From assembly GCF_021026095.1 (NCBI RefSeq), contig NZ_JAJNCU010000009.1, positions 1-42,617 on the forward strand: a stretch of DNA of 42,617 nucleotides, given 5' to 3'. Positions 27,469 through 35,304 of this stretch are shown here, piece by piece. The DNA comes from Salinicoccus halitifaciens. GTDB taxonomy: Bacteria; Bacillota; Bacilli; Staphylococcales; Salinicoccaceae. The notes under the pieces are model-generated. The model saw nothing but the letters and a program-made list of their open reading frames with translations, did not search any database and was not told where the DNA came from. The position numbers and the translations under genes are program-made. How positions within the stretch are numbered: position 1 is the stretch's first letter; each line of letters opens with the position of its first letter.

Positions 27469-27508
27469 ATCGTTAATTGTCAAATTTTTTAGGTGTTACT
27501 CCTTATAT

Positions 27509-27528
27509 ATTCAAGTAGCTACTTGAAT
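27509..27528. promoter_or_regulatory. CadC operator 1, overlapping -35
   Basis: ATTCAAGTAGCTACTTGAAT is a perfect 20-bp palindrome. It covers the TTGAAT -35 element (27523-27528) of the cadC promoter, whose -10 TATACT is at 27546-27551 after 17 bp. Confidence 0.8.
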
Positions 27529-27551
27529 GTAAATTTAAAAGGGAGTATACT
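27523..27551 (+). promoter_or_regulatory. cadC-cadA promoter
   Basis: TTGAAT, a 17-bp spacer and TATACT lie between two metal-regulator palindromes, 36 bp before the cadC start. Confidence 0.8.
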
Positions 27552-27554
27552 TTT

Positions 27555-27574
27555 ATTCAAATATATACTTGAAT
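27555..27574. promoter_or_regulatory. CadC operator 2, over the start site
   Basis: ATTCAAATATATACTTGAAT repeats the first palindrome with the same half-site ends. It lies across the predicted transcription start. Confidence 0.75.
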
Positions 27575-27586
27575 GAGAGGTGCGTT

Positions 27587-27955
27587 ATGAATAGAGAAGA
27601 GACCTGCGAAATTTTCTGTTATGACGAAGAAAAAGTCGACCGCGTGCAAGAGGATTTACAGACTGTGGACATTGCCGGTGTCTCGCAAATGCTTAAGGCC
27701 ATCGCCGATGTGAACAGGGCCAAAATCACGTATGCCCTGTGCCGGGAAGAGGAATTATGTGTGTGCGATATCGCAAATATACTCGGCGTGACCATCGCCA
27801 ACGCCTCCCACCATCTGCGCACCCTTTATAAACAGGGGGTCGTCACTTTCAGGAAAGAAGGAAAACTTGCCTTCTATTCGATTGAGGACCAGCATATCAA
27901 GCAGATCATGATGATTGCCCTGACGCATAGGAAAGAAGTGGCAGCCAATGTCTGA
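27587..27955 (+). CDS. cadC: ArsR/SmtB-family metal repressor CadC
   Basis: This 122-residue winged-helix repressor releases DNA on binding Cd, Pb or Zn. E-L-C-V-C-D near residue 60 is the cysteine pair of the DNA-recognition helix. Further cysteines at the N-terminus (T-C-E-I-F-C, about residues 6 and 10) complete the typical CadC metal site. The helix-turn-helix [14 protein letters not shown] is intact. The ATG at 27587 has a GAGAGG site; an upstream in-frame start at 27569 lies in the operator. It is directly followed by cadA and is the first gene of the operon. Confidence 0.93.
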   Translation: MNREETCEIFCYDEEKVDRVQEDLQTVDIAGVSQMLKAIADVNRAKITYALCREEELCVCDIANILGVTIANASHHLRTLYKQGVVTFRKEGKLAFYSIEDQHIKQIMMIALTHRKEVAANV

Positions 27956-27968
27956 GGGGCTCGCTAAA

Positions 27969-30167
27969 ATGGATCAGACAGACGAAAGCATCTACCGTGT
28001 AGAAGGTTTTTCCTGTGCGAATTGTGCGGGGAAGTTTGAAAGTAATGTCAAGAAGCTGCCCGATGTCCACGACGCTAAAGTCAACTTCGGCGCTTCCAAA
28101 ATTTCGGTCTACGGCTCGGCGACGATTGAAGAGCTGGAAGCCGCCGGTGCATTTGAAGACCTCAAAGTGGCACCGGAGAAAACAACTAAAGATCACGATT
28201 CTCAAAAAGAAACGCCCGTCCCGTTTTATAAGAAACACAGCACCCTGCTCTACTCGCTGTTATTCCTCATTTTCGGTTTCATTTCCATGTTTGTGAACGG
28301 CAATGATAATATCCTTACGCCTTTGCTGTTCATCACCTCGATGCTCGTGGGCGGGAGTTCGATGCTGAAGACCGGCCTTCAGAATCTCATCCGTCTGGAG
28401 TTCGATATGCGGACACTGATGACGGTCGCAGTGATTGGCGGTGTCATCATCGGAGAATGGGCCGAAGTTGCGATTGTCGTCATCCTTTTTGCCCTCAGTG
28501 AAGCCTTGGAGCGTTTTTCGATGGAACGTGCAAGGCAGTCCATCAGTTCACTTATGAACATCGCGCCTAAAGAGGCACTCATCAGGCGGAATGGACATGA
28601 AATGACGGTTCATGTCAATGATATTGAAGTCGGCGACATCATGGTCGTCAAGCCGGGACAGAAAATCGCAATGGACGGCGTCATCGTCGATGGTTACTCT
28701 GCCGTCAACCAGGCAGCCATCACAGGTGAATCGGTGCCTGTCGGGAAATCCCGTGATGATGAAGTCTTTGCAGGCACGCTGAACGAAGAAGGTCTGCTCG
28801 AAGTCAAAATCACCAAGTTGGTCGAAGATACGACCATTTCAAAAATCATACATCTTGTTGAAGAGGCCCAGGGTGAACGCGCCCCGGCCCAGGCGTTCAT
28901 CGATAAATTTGCGAAATATTACACCCCCGCCATTATGGTCATTGCCCTGTTGGTTGCGGTCATGCCGCCCCTATTCTTCGGGGCCGCCTGGTCGACGTGG
29001 GTGTACCAGGGATTGGCCGTCCTTGTTGTAGGCTGCCCTTGTGCACTGGTGGTATCCACCCCGATATCAATCGTTTCCGCCATCGGGAATGCCGCCAAAA
29101 AAGGTGTCCTTATAAAAGGCGGCGTCCATCTGGAAGAAATGGGCGGATTAAAAGCCATAGCATTCGATAAGACAGGGACACTCACAAAAGGCGTACCCGT
29201 TGTGACCGATTATCAGTTGATTGATGATTCTCTTGATGAAAAAGAAGTGCTGTCGATCATCTCCGCCCTGGAATACCGTTCCGAGCATCCATTGGCATCC
29301 GCCATCATAAAAGAAGCGGAAGATAATAATGTGCCGTACACCGATATACCTGTCGAAGATTTTTATTCCGTCACAGGAAAAGGGATACAGGGCAGCATCA
29401 ACGGCGAGATATATTATATCGGCAAGCCGGCATTATTCAATGAGATGGAGGCATCCGGCTTCAGCAGTACTGTTGAAGATAAGGTGAAGGCGCTCCAGGA
29501 TCAGGGGAAGACGGTCATGATTGCAGGCACCGGGGAAAGCATCCAGGCAATCATCGCCGTCGCGGATGAAGTGCGCGAATCCAGCCGGGAAGTGATCGGC
29601 AAGCTGCATCAGGCTGGCATCAGGAAGACGGTCATGCTGACCGGCGATAACCGCAGTACGGCCCGGGCCATCGGTGAACGGACCGGCGTGACGGATGTCC
29701 ACTCCGAATTGATGCCGCATGAGAAGCTGGATGTGATCAGGCAATTGAAGACGGAATATGATCACGTGGGGATGGTCGGCGACGGCGTGAACGATGCACC
29801 GGCACTCGCCGCCTCCACAGTCGGCATCGCCATGGGCGGCGCAGGCACAGATACTGCCCTCGAAACGGCAGATGTCGCCTTAATGGGCGATGACCTGAGA
29901 AAACTGCCGTTCACGATAAAGCTCAGCCGTAAAACGTTGAACATCATCAAAGCGAACATCGCTTTTGCCATCGGCATCAAAATCATTGCCCTGCTGCTCG
30001 TCATCCCCGGATGGCTGACGCTCTGGATTGCGATTCTCTCAGACATGGGTGCAACACTCATCGTCGCATTGAATGGTATGAGGCTTATGCGGGTGGAGGA
30101 AGATGAAGCCGAGGATGAGCCGGTGAATAAAAACACCTATGCTGAAACGTTGAAGCTGGAGAATTGA
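27969..30167 (+). CDS. cadA: Cadmium/zinc-exporting P-type ATPase CadA
   Basis: This protein of about 732 residues is a P1B-2 ATPase that pumps Cd(II), Zn(II) or Pb(II) out of the cell. The single N-terminal HMA domain carries F-S-C-A-N-C (C16-C19). The membrane site is G-C-P-C-A-L-V, the phosphorylation motif is F-D-K-T-G-T-L-T, and [10 protein letters not shown] completes the hinge. I prefer the ATG at 27969 because GAGGGG sits 9 nt upstream; an ATG at 27948 inside the end of cadC is also possible. It is co-transcribed with cadC from the operator-flanked promoter and ends at a strong terminator. Confidence 0.94.
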   Translation: MDQTDESIYRVEGFSCANCAGKFESNVKKLPDVHDAKVNFGASKISVYGSATIEELEAAGAFEDLKVAPEKTTKDHDSQKETPVPFYKKHSTLLYSLLFLIFGFISMFVNGNDNILTPLLFITSMLVGGSSMLKTGLQNLIRLEFDMRTLMTVAVIGGVIIGEWAEVAIVVILFALSEALERFSMERARQSISSLMNIAPKEALIRRNGHEMTVHVNDIEVGDIMVVKPGQKIAMDGVIVDGYSAVNQAAITGESVPVGKSRDDEVFAGTLNEEGLLEVKITKLVEDTTISKIIHLVEEAQGERAPAQAFIDKFAKYYTPAIMVIALLVAVMPPLFFGAAWSTWVYQGLAVLVVGCPCALVVSTPISIVSAIGNAAKKGVLIKGGVHLEEMGGLKAIAFDKTGTLTKGVPVVTDYQLIDDSLDEKEVLSIISALEYRSEHPLASAIIKEAEDNNVPYTDIPVEDFYSVTGKGIQGSINGEIYYIGKPALFNEMEASGFSSTVEDKVKALQDQGKTVMIAGTGESIQAIIAVADEVRESSREVIGKLHQAGIRKTVMLTGDNRSTARAIGERTGVTDVHSELMPHEKLDVIRQLKTEYDHVGMVGDGVNDAPALAASTVGIAMGGAGTDTALETADVALMGDDLRKLPFTIKLSRKTLNIIKANIAFAIGIKIIALLLVIPGWLTLWIAILSDMGATLIVALNGMRLMRVEEDEAEDEPVNKNTYAETLKLEN

Positions 30168-30189
30168 TTATAAAAGTATCCATACATCC

Positions 30190-30221
30190 AAAACACCCCG
30201 ACTGTAATGGTCGGGGTGTTT
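30190..30221. terminator. Bidirectional terminator
   Basis: AAACACCCCGAC-tgtaatg-GTCGGGGTGTTT forms a strong stem with A- and T-rich flanks. It lies between the convergent cadA and glycerate kinase genes. Confidence 0.92.
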
Positions 30222-30224
30222 ATT

Positions 30225-31364
30225 TTATGGGATATCCAGTTTGACTACTGAGATCACCTGGTTCACGGCTTTTTCCAGGTTGAAGCGGGTGGCTTCACTG
30301 TCCATCGCTTCTTTCAAGGATACCGGCGTCCGCTGGATGGAAAAGATCGCATCGAGGCGGCTTTCGGTCAATGTGTAGGCATCCTCTGTCAGGCTGCCGC
30401 CGAATGCGATGACGGGTACACCATACTTCTTCGCCGCCTCCGCAAGCCCTGCCGGCACCTTGCCCATCGCAGTCTGTGCATCCAACCTGCCCTCACCTGT
30501 GATGACAAGGTCCGCATCCTTGATTTCAGTCTCCAGATCAAGCAGGTCGATCACCAGCCGGATCCCGGGTTCGAGCCGGGCATCCAGATAACCATAGAAA
30601 GCAGCACCCAGTCCGCCGGCGGCACCGCCGCCTTCAACAGTCGAGATGTCGATGCCCATCTCAAGTGTCTTATCCGCATAATGTTTCAGTGCATCATCCA
30701 GCCTTGGCAGCATGGCCTCTCCTGCACCTTTCTGGGGTCCGAAGATATATGTCGCACCATCCGGTCCGTATAGCACATTATTCACGTCACAGGCCACCCG
30801 GAAATCACAGTCATCAAATTCAGCCGCTTCTTCCGTCTTGATGATCTGTTCGATATCCTTTAACCCTCCGCCGCCGGGCGGGATCGGCTCACCGTCATCA
30901 TCGTGGAAGCGGTAGCCCATCGCCTGCAGCATCCCTACACCGCCGTCATTGGTCGCACTGCCGCCGAGTCCGATGATGAAAGTCCTTGCACCTTCATTAT
31001 AAGCATGACGGATCAGTTCCCCGACACCGTAAGTCGTCGCCCGCCATGGATCGAGCGTGTCTTCTGCGAGCAACGTCAAACCGCACGCTTCTGCGATTTC
31101 AATGACGGCAAGGTTTTCTTTATTCACAAAGCCATAACGGGCATTGACTTTACCCCCGAGCGGGGCGGTGACTTCTCTTGACCGGATTTCCCCGCCAAGA
31201 CCGTCGATCAGCGCATCAATCGTGCCCTCCCCGCCGTCTGCCATGGGGAAAGTGCGCACATCTGCATCGTCAATTATGGCTTTTATCCCTTTTCTGACTG
31301 CTTCGTTCGCCTCAAGCGATGACAGGCTGCCTTTGAAAGAGTCCATGGCTGCAATAACCTTCAT
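30225..31364 (-). CDS. glxK: Glycerate kinase (GlxK/GarK family)
   Basis: This 379-residue kinase phosphorylates D-glycerate to 2- or 3-phosphoglycerate. The family motifs are clear: D-S-F-K-G-S-L-S near residue 8, P-M-A-D-G-G-E-G-T near residue 41, G-L-G-G-S-A-T-N-D-G-G near residue 130, and G-E-G-R-L-D near residue 293. The length is normal. It is a single gene on the minus strand that shares its terminator with cadA. The product isomer cannot be told from sequence. Upstream lie 170 bp of repeats without an obvious strong promoter. Confidence 0.92.
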   Translation of the reverse strand: MKVIAAMDSFKGSLSSLEANEAVRKGIKAIIDDADVRTFPMADGGEGTIDALIDGLGGEIRSREVTAPLGGKVNARYGFVNKENLAVIEIAEACGLTLLAEDTLDPWRATTYGVGELIRHAYNEGARTFIIGLGGSATNDGGVGMLQAMGYRFHDDDGEPIPPGGGGLKDIEQIIKTEEAAEFDDCDFRVACDVNNVLYGPDGATYIFGPQKGAGEAMLPRLDDALKHYADKTLEMGIDISTVEGGGAAGGLGAAFYGYLDARLEPGIRLVIDLLDLETEIKDADLVITGEGRLDAQTAMGKVPAGLAEAAKKYGVPVIAFGGSLTEDAYTLTESRLDAIFSIQRTPVSLKEAMDSEATRFNLEKAVNQVISVVKLDIP

Positions 31365-31384
31365 TTGATCCCCACCCCTGCTTT

Positions 31385-31502
31385 AATTTCCGGACAGTCG
31401 CCCTTCACCCTGCGGCTCCTTCCGTTTTTCTCAACAGAATCCAGACAGAACAATCATAGTATCGGCCTCTGTCCGTTTTCACTACCATAATCCAGACAGA
31501 TT
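31385..31502. repeat. 51-bp periodic intergenic repeat
   Basis: GACAG recurs at 31393, 31444 and 31495, exactly 51 bp apart. AATCCAGACAGA is shared by the last two units, and TCCGTTTT recurs at 31421 and 31472. In the last unit TCTGTC (31468) and GACAGA (31495) form inverted ends. The stretch lies between dsdA and glycerate kinase and codes for nothing. Confidence 0.65.
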
Positions 31503-31536
31503 CGACCTCTCGCAGACCTTCATCCGGAAGAAGTGT

Positions 31537-32820
31537 TCATAGTCCCCCAAGCAGCGCCTGGCCCTCTTCATAATCGCGCCGCCACACTTCTTCCGGAACC
31601 ATGTCACCGCCGGTCGACCACACGAGGTGTGTGCCGGGGATCATGTCCGGGTCTTCCTGCTGAAGCTTATAGGCACCGGGCATCCCGGCAAGTGCAGAGG
31701 GTTCAAGCTTCATCTCCTCTTCCTCCCACAACTTGGCGAGCAGCTTCAATAATGCCTGATCTTCAACAGTGTAGAACCCGTAAATCATGTCTCCGACTGT
31801 CTTCCCGATGAACTTCGATGCACGTCCGACGGCGAGCCCGTCCGCAATCGTCACGTTATCGAGCCCGATATCGCGCACGGAAATTTCATCGTGCCGTCCG
31901 CTCATCACGCCGAGCAGCATGCACGGCGAATGTGTAGGCTCGGCAAACACCGGACGGACGGCATCACCGAAGACTGCCTTCAGCCCGAATGTGATGCCGC
32001 CGGGCGCCCCGCCGACCCCGCACGGGAGATGTACGTACAATGGCTTGTCTCTGCTCACTTCTATCCCCGCTTCCTCCAGCTGCCCCTGCAGTCTGAGCGC
32101 GCTCACCGCATACCCGAGGAACAAGGTGACCGAGTCTTCATCATCGACGAAATAAAAGTCATCGCGCTGCATGGCCTCTTCCCTGCCGATTTCCACCGCA
32201 TGGCTATAGTCGTCCATATGCTCGATGACGTCCACCCCGTATTCCCGCAGCATTGCCTTCTTCCACTCTTTGGCATCGGCCGACATATGGATCTCCACTT
32301 TGAAGCCAAGCTTTGCACTCATGACGCCGATGCTGAGTCCCAGGTTGCCCGTCGAGGCGCAGATGATGGTATGGCGTGAAAACAATACCTTGAACTGATC
32401 CGAGGCAAACTGTGAATAATCCAGGCTTTCATCGATCAGCCCCTCCTCCAGCGCGATTTCCTCGGCATGCTTCAACACTTCATAGATGCCGCCGCGGGCC
32501 TTCACCGATCCTGAAATGGGGAGTATATCATCCCGTTTTATATACAGGCTGCCCGCGAGAGCAGTACCGTACAGATCATCCAGATGACGCTGCATCCGCT
32601 CCAGGCGCACGACCGGCGATTCGATGATCCCGTTCTGCCCGCTTGTTTCAGGGAACAGCCTTTCAATGAGCGGGGCGAATTTCAAGAGCCTTTCTTCCGC
32701 GGCCCTGATGTCGGCCATGGTGAAGGCACCGTCTTCAATCACTTCATGATGCTCATATCCATCATTTTTCCAGAAGACTTCCTCCGCTGCTTTCAAACGT
32801 TCCAAAACCTGTTCATTCAT
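31537..32820 (-). CDS. dsdA: D-serine ammonia-lyase
   Basis: This 427-residue PLP enzyme degrades D-serine to pyruvate and ammonia. The PLP lysine is in I-S-G-S-V-K-A-R-G-G near residue 110. C-A-S-T-G-N-L-G near residue 165 and C-G-V-G-G-A-P-G-G near residue 270 form the phosphate-binding loops. The ATG at 32820 has GGAGGGG 6 nt upstream; the upstream in-frame extension crosses the terminator of the next gene and is rejected. It is a single gene. D-serine breakdown protects cell-wall synthesis from D-Ser misincorporation. Confidence 0.92.
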   Translation of the reverse strand: MNEQVLERLKAAEEVFWKNDGYEHHEVIEDGAFTMADIRAAEERLLKFAPLIERLFPETSGQNGIIESPVVRLERMQRHLDDLYGTALAGSLYIKRDDILPISGSVKARGGIYEVLKHAEEIALEEGLIDESLDYSQFASDQFKVLFSRHTIICASTGNLGLSIGVMSAKLGFKVEIHMSADAKEWKKAMLREYGVDVIEHMDDYSHAVEIGREEAMQRDDFYFVDDEDSVTLFLGYAVSALRLQGQLEEAGIEVSRDKPLYVHLPCGVGGAPGGITFGLKAVFGDAVRPVFAEPTHSPCMLLGVMSGRHDEISVRDIGLDNVTIADGLAVGRASKFIGKTVGDMIYGFYTVEDQALLKLLAKLWEEEEMKLEPSALAGMPGAYKLQQEDPDMIPGTHLVWSTGGDMVPEEVWRRDYEEGQALLGGL

Positions 32821-32844
32821 CTTATCCCCTCCGAAATTAAAAAG

Positions 32845-32868
32845 AGCAGACTTTTCGTCTGCCCTTAA
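32845..32868 (-). terminator. Terminator after the DUF6176 gene
   Basis: GGCAGACGAAAAGTCTGC forms a stem of six to seven pairs, followed on the minus strand by TCTTTTTAATTT. Confidence 0.8.
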
Positions 32869-32887
32869 TTTATCACTATTCGAATTT

Positions 32888-33244
32888 CTAATCAGCACTT
32901 TCCATCGCTTTTCTCACGCGGTACGGAATCATCGTGACAGCCGCCGTCATATCTTCAGGACGGAATGTCTTATCGATGCATTCATCAAAGAATTCGATAT
33001 GCTTTTCATCGATCTTCGGTGCGCTTGGGCCATCATCATCGGCCGCCCGTTCGTCCTGTACACTGTACCAGTACAGGTACTCGACATTATTGAACGCTTC
33101 ACGGAAAATCGTCTCGACATACATCCGCTCACCTTCGAGGTTCAACAGCACGTCATCCATGTTTTCGTGGATATAGTTGATCCAATCATCCACACGTCTG
33201 CTTTTTCCTTCTTTTACACGAAATTTTGTGAGTTCCACTCTCAT
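32888..33244 (-). CDS. DUF6176-like small protein
   Basis: This 118-residue soluble protein has the pattern of an antibiotic-monooxygenase-like (dimeric alpha-beta barrel) single domain. The N-terminal strand is V-E-L-T-K-F-R-V-K-E-G-K, followed by V-D-D-W-I-N-Y-I, and E-R-M-Y-V-E-T-I-F-R-E then L-Y-W-Y-S-V-Q near the middle. I think it belongs to DUF6176, whose function is unknown. The ATG at 33244 lies 6 nt after AGAGGTG; a GTG at 33253 overlaps that site. It is a single gene with its own terminator, divergent from maf. Confidence 0.7.
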   Translation of the reverse strand: MRVELTKFRVKEGKSRRVDDWINYIHENMDDVLLNLEGERMYVETIFREAFNNVEYLYWYSVQDERAADDDGPSAPKIDEKHIEFFDECIDKTFRPEDMTAAVTMIPYRVRKAMESAD

Positions 33245-33322
33245 CGATTTCACCTCTTAAGTAACTGTTCAACTAAACATCATTTCGCTCAAATTAAAGT
33301 CATACCGGCCACTGTTGAATTT

Positions 33323-33351
33323 TTGACTCGTGAGCCATCTTTAAATATGTA
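33323..33351 (+). promoter_or_regulatory. Promoter of maf
   Basis: TTGACT, a 17-bp spacer and TATGTA lie about 25 bp before the maf start codon. Confidence 0.5.
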
Positions 33352-33376
33352 ATAATATAGTAAAAAGGATGTTTAT

Positions 33377-33931
33377 ATGAAATTAATTTTAGCTTCATCT
33401 TCACCCCGGAGGAGAGATCTCCTGAACCAGGTCAACATAAAATTTGAGCTGCGGGAACAGCTGACAGACGAATCAAGAGTAACGATAACAGAACCTGTGG
33501 AAAAAGTAAAGACCCTGGCGGCGAGAAAATCGCACAACACCAAGGTTTCAGACTCTGAAGTCATACTGACCGCCGACACCGTCGTTTCAAAGGACGGCGT
33601 CATTTATGAAAAGCCGGAAAATAAAAATCACGCCCGTGAGATGATCAAAAGTCTGAGCGGCGGCGTCCATCAGGTTTACACCGGCTGCATGCTGCGCTCC
33701 CTTCATAAAGAAGAGTTCATCATCTCCAAAACGGACGTGGTGTTTTATGATCTGACTGATGAAGAAATTGAAAATCACTTACAATATGAAGACTATATGG
33801 ACAAAGCAGGTGCATACGGCATTCAGAGCCACGGCGCCCTGCTCGTCAAGGAGATACACGGCGACTACAACACCGTCGTCGGTCTGCCGCTCGCAGAAGT
33901 CGTGCGCGCGTTGCAGAAGTGGCAGGAGTGA
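33377..33931 (+). CDS. maf: Maf family nucleotide pyrophosphatase
   Basis: This 184-residue house-cleaning pyrophosphatase hydrolyses non-canonical or modified nucleoside triphosphates. The signature S-S-S-P-R-R near residue 8 is intact. The conserved T-A-D-T-V-V near residue 65, K-P-E-N near residue 79, and G-A-Y-G-I-Q near residue 145 are also present. Its stop codon TGA and the stop of the convergent HD gene form the palindrome TGATCA without any gap. It is the short form (YhdE-like), so dTTP/UTP derivatives are the likely substrates. Confidence 0.93.
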   Translation: MKLILASSSPRRRDLLNQVNIKFELREQLTDESRVTITEPVEKVKTLAARKSHNTKVSDSEVILTADTVVSKDGVIYEKPENKNHAREMIKSLSGGVHQVYTGCMLRSLHKEEFIISKTDVVFYDLTDEEIENHLQYEDYMDKAGAYGIQSHGALLVKEIHGDYNTVVGLPLAEVVRALQKWQE

Positions 33932-34576
33932 TCACCGCTCCCCCTGCCATTCAGCATGGAACTGCTCCAGATAATCTTCCATGAACTTATGGCGCGCTTC
34001 AGCCAGTTCCTTCGCTGCATCCGTGTGCATCAGGTCCTTCAGCTTCAGGAGCTTTTCGTGGAAATGATTGATCATCGTATTTTCTTCACGGTATTCCTTG
34101 AGTGTCATCCCCTCTCTCGCCCCGGCTTCCGGATTATGAATTTCATGATTTTTGGCACCGCCGAAAATGAAAGTCCGCGCAATGCCGATGGCACCCAGCG
34201 CGTCAAGCCTGTCCGCATCCTGGACGACCGCATCTTCGATGCTCCTCACTTCAAAGGCATTATTCCCGCCCTTGAAGGACACGGCCTGCATGGCATAGAG
34301 TATCCGCTCGACGACCGCTTCCTCAATTGAAAAGCCCCTCAGGTAATGCCTGGTGTCTTCGACCGCATGCTCGCTCCCGTTAAGCTTATCATCTATCGTA
34401 TCATGCAGCAGGCTCGCCACCCTGATGATGAATTCATCCCCGCCTGCCTGCTTCTGGATGCGCATCGCATTCCTGTACACCCTCATCACATGATGAAAGT
34501 CATGGCCCGTCGAATCCTCTGCATGAAAATCCCTGACATGTTCTACGACTGAATTGATGATCTCTTCCTGATTCAT
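33932..34576 (-). CDS. HD-domain phosphohydrolase, YedJ-like
   Basis: This 214-residue HD-superfamily metalloenzyme carries H-D-F-H-H-V near residue 26, with H-D at L-L-H-D-T-I near residue 60 and D-A-D-R-L-D-A-L-G near residue 128 as metal ligands. The YedJ/YpgQ group hydrolyses (d)NTPs to (d)NMPs and pyrophosphate; Bacillus YpgQ is an example. The ATG at 34576 has GCAGGGG 6 nt upstream. It converges tail-to-tail with maf, another nucleotide-pyrophosphatase gene, with no intergenic base, and no terminator is visible between them. Confidence 0.86.
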   Translation of the reverse strand: MNQEEIINSVVEHVRDFHAEDSTGHDFHHVMRVYRNAMRIQKQAGGDEFIIRVASLLHDTIDDKLNGSEHAVEDTRHYLRGFSIEEAVVERILYAMQAVSFKGGNNAFEVRSIEDAVVQDADRLDALGAIGIARTFIFGGAKNHEIHNPEAGAREGMTLKEYREENTMINHFHEKLLKLKDLMHTDAAKELAEARHKFMEDYLEQFHAEWQGER

Positions 34577-34623
34577 TTCCATCCCCTGCCGATCCTTTGA
34601 ATTTTAAACATCTTAAAATTGAA

Positions 34624-34650
34624 AATACCACACCCGGAAGGTGTGGTAAA
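34624..34650 (-). terminator. Terminator after the YceI gene
   Basis: TACCACACC-cggaa-GGTGTGGTA forms a 9-bp stem, followed on the minus strand by TTTTCAATTTT. Confidence 0.82.
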
Positions 34651-34662
34651 GTTTCTGACTGA

Positions 34663-35193
34663 TTATTTTTCTTCTCTGAACTGCAGTTCAAGGTTGACTT
34701 TGACCTCTTTACTTACAAGGACGCCGCCTGTTTCAAGTGACTGGTTCCAGGTCAGGCCGTAATCTTCACGGTTGATTGAAAATGAACCTTCGAAACCGTA
34801 AACTGTGTCACCGCTCATCGGGTCGGTCCCCTGGCCGTTATATTCCATGACGACCGTTTCTTCTTTAGTCGTGCCTCTGATCGTCAGATCGCCCGTCACT
34901 TTGAATGTGTTGCCGGACTTTTCGATATTCGTTGAAGTGAAAGTGATCTCAGGATAATTTTCAGCATCGAAGAAATCTTCGGACTGCAGGTGGCCGTCGC
35001 GGTCGCCGACGCCTGTGTTGATCGTTGCCGGATTCGCTGTCGCCTTAAGGCTCGCATTTTCGAAATCCTCGATTGAATCCGCTTCGATTTCTATGGAGTA
35101 CTCTTCGAAAGTGCCCTTCACTTTAGTCACCATCATGTGTTTCACTGAAAACTCGACTTCTGAGTGGAAATTATCTGCTACAAATTTAGCCAT
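34663..35193 (-). CDS. YceI-family lipid-binding lipocalin-like protein
   Basis: This 176-residue beta-barrel protein binds long-chain isoprenoid or other amphiphiles in characterised relatives. Typical motifs are S-E-V-E-F-S-V-K-H-M near residue 13, and H-L-Q-S-E-D-F-F-D-A-E-N-Y-P-E-I near residue 68. G-D-L-T-I-R-G-T-T-K near residue 101 and R-E-D-Y-G-L-T-W-N near residue 145 complete the set. There is no signal peptide, so it is cytoplasmic, as in staphylococcal relatives. It is a single gene with its own terminator. Confidence 0.9.
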   Translation of the reverse strand: MAKFVADNFHSEVEFSVKHMMVTKVKGTFEEYSIEIEADSIEDFENASLKATANPATINTGVGDRDGHLQSEDFFDAENYPEITFTSTNIEKSGNTFKVTGDLTIRGTTKEETVVMEYNGQGTDPMSGDTVYGFEGSFSINREDYGLTWNQSLETGGVLVSKEVKVNLELQFREEK

Positions 35194-35304
35194 TATTAAA
35201 AACCTCCGGTATATTCATGTTTATTTTTAACATGTATTTATAATATACCACTCAGTTACAAAAAGCAAGTAACAAACTTAATAAATCTCAAATTCTAGAT
35301 ATTT

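Noticed and set aside
24764-30167. Metal-resistance island carried on a transposon or integrated plasmid
   Set aside because: No transposase, integrase, terminal inverted repeats or target duplication is visible, and base use resembles the flanks.
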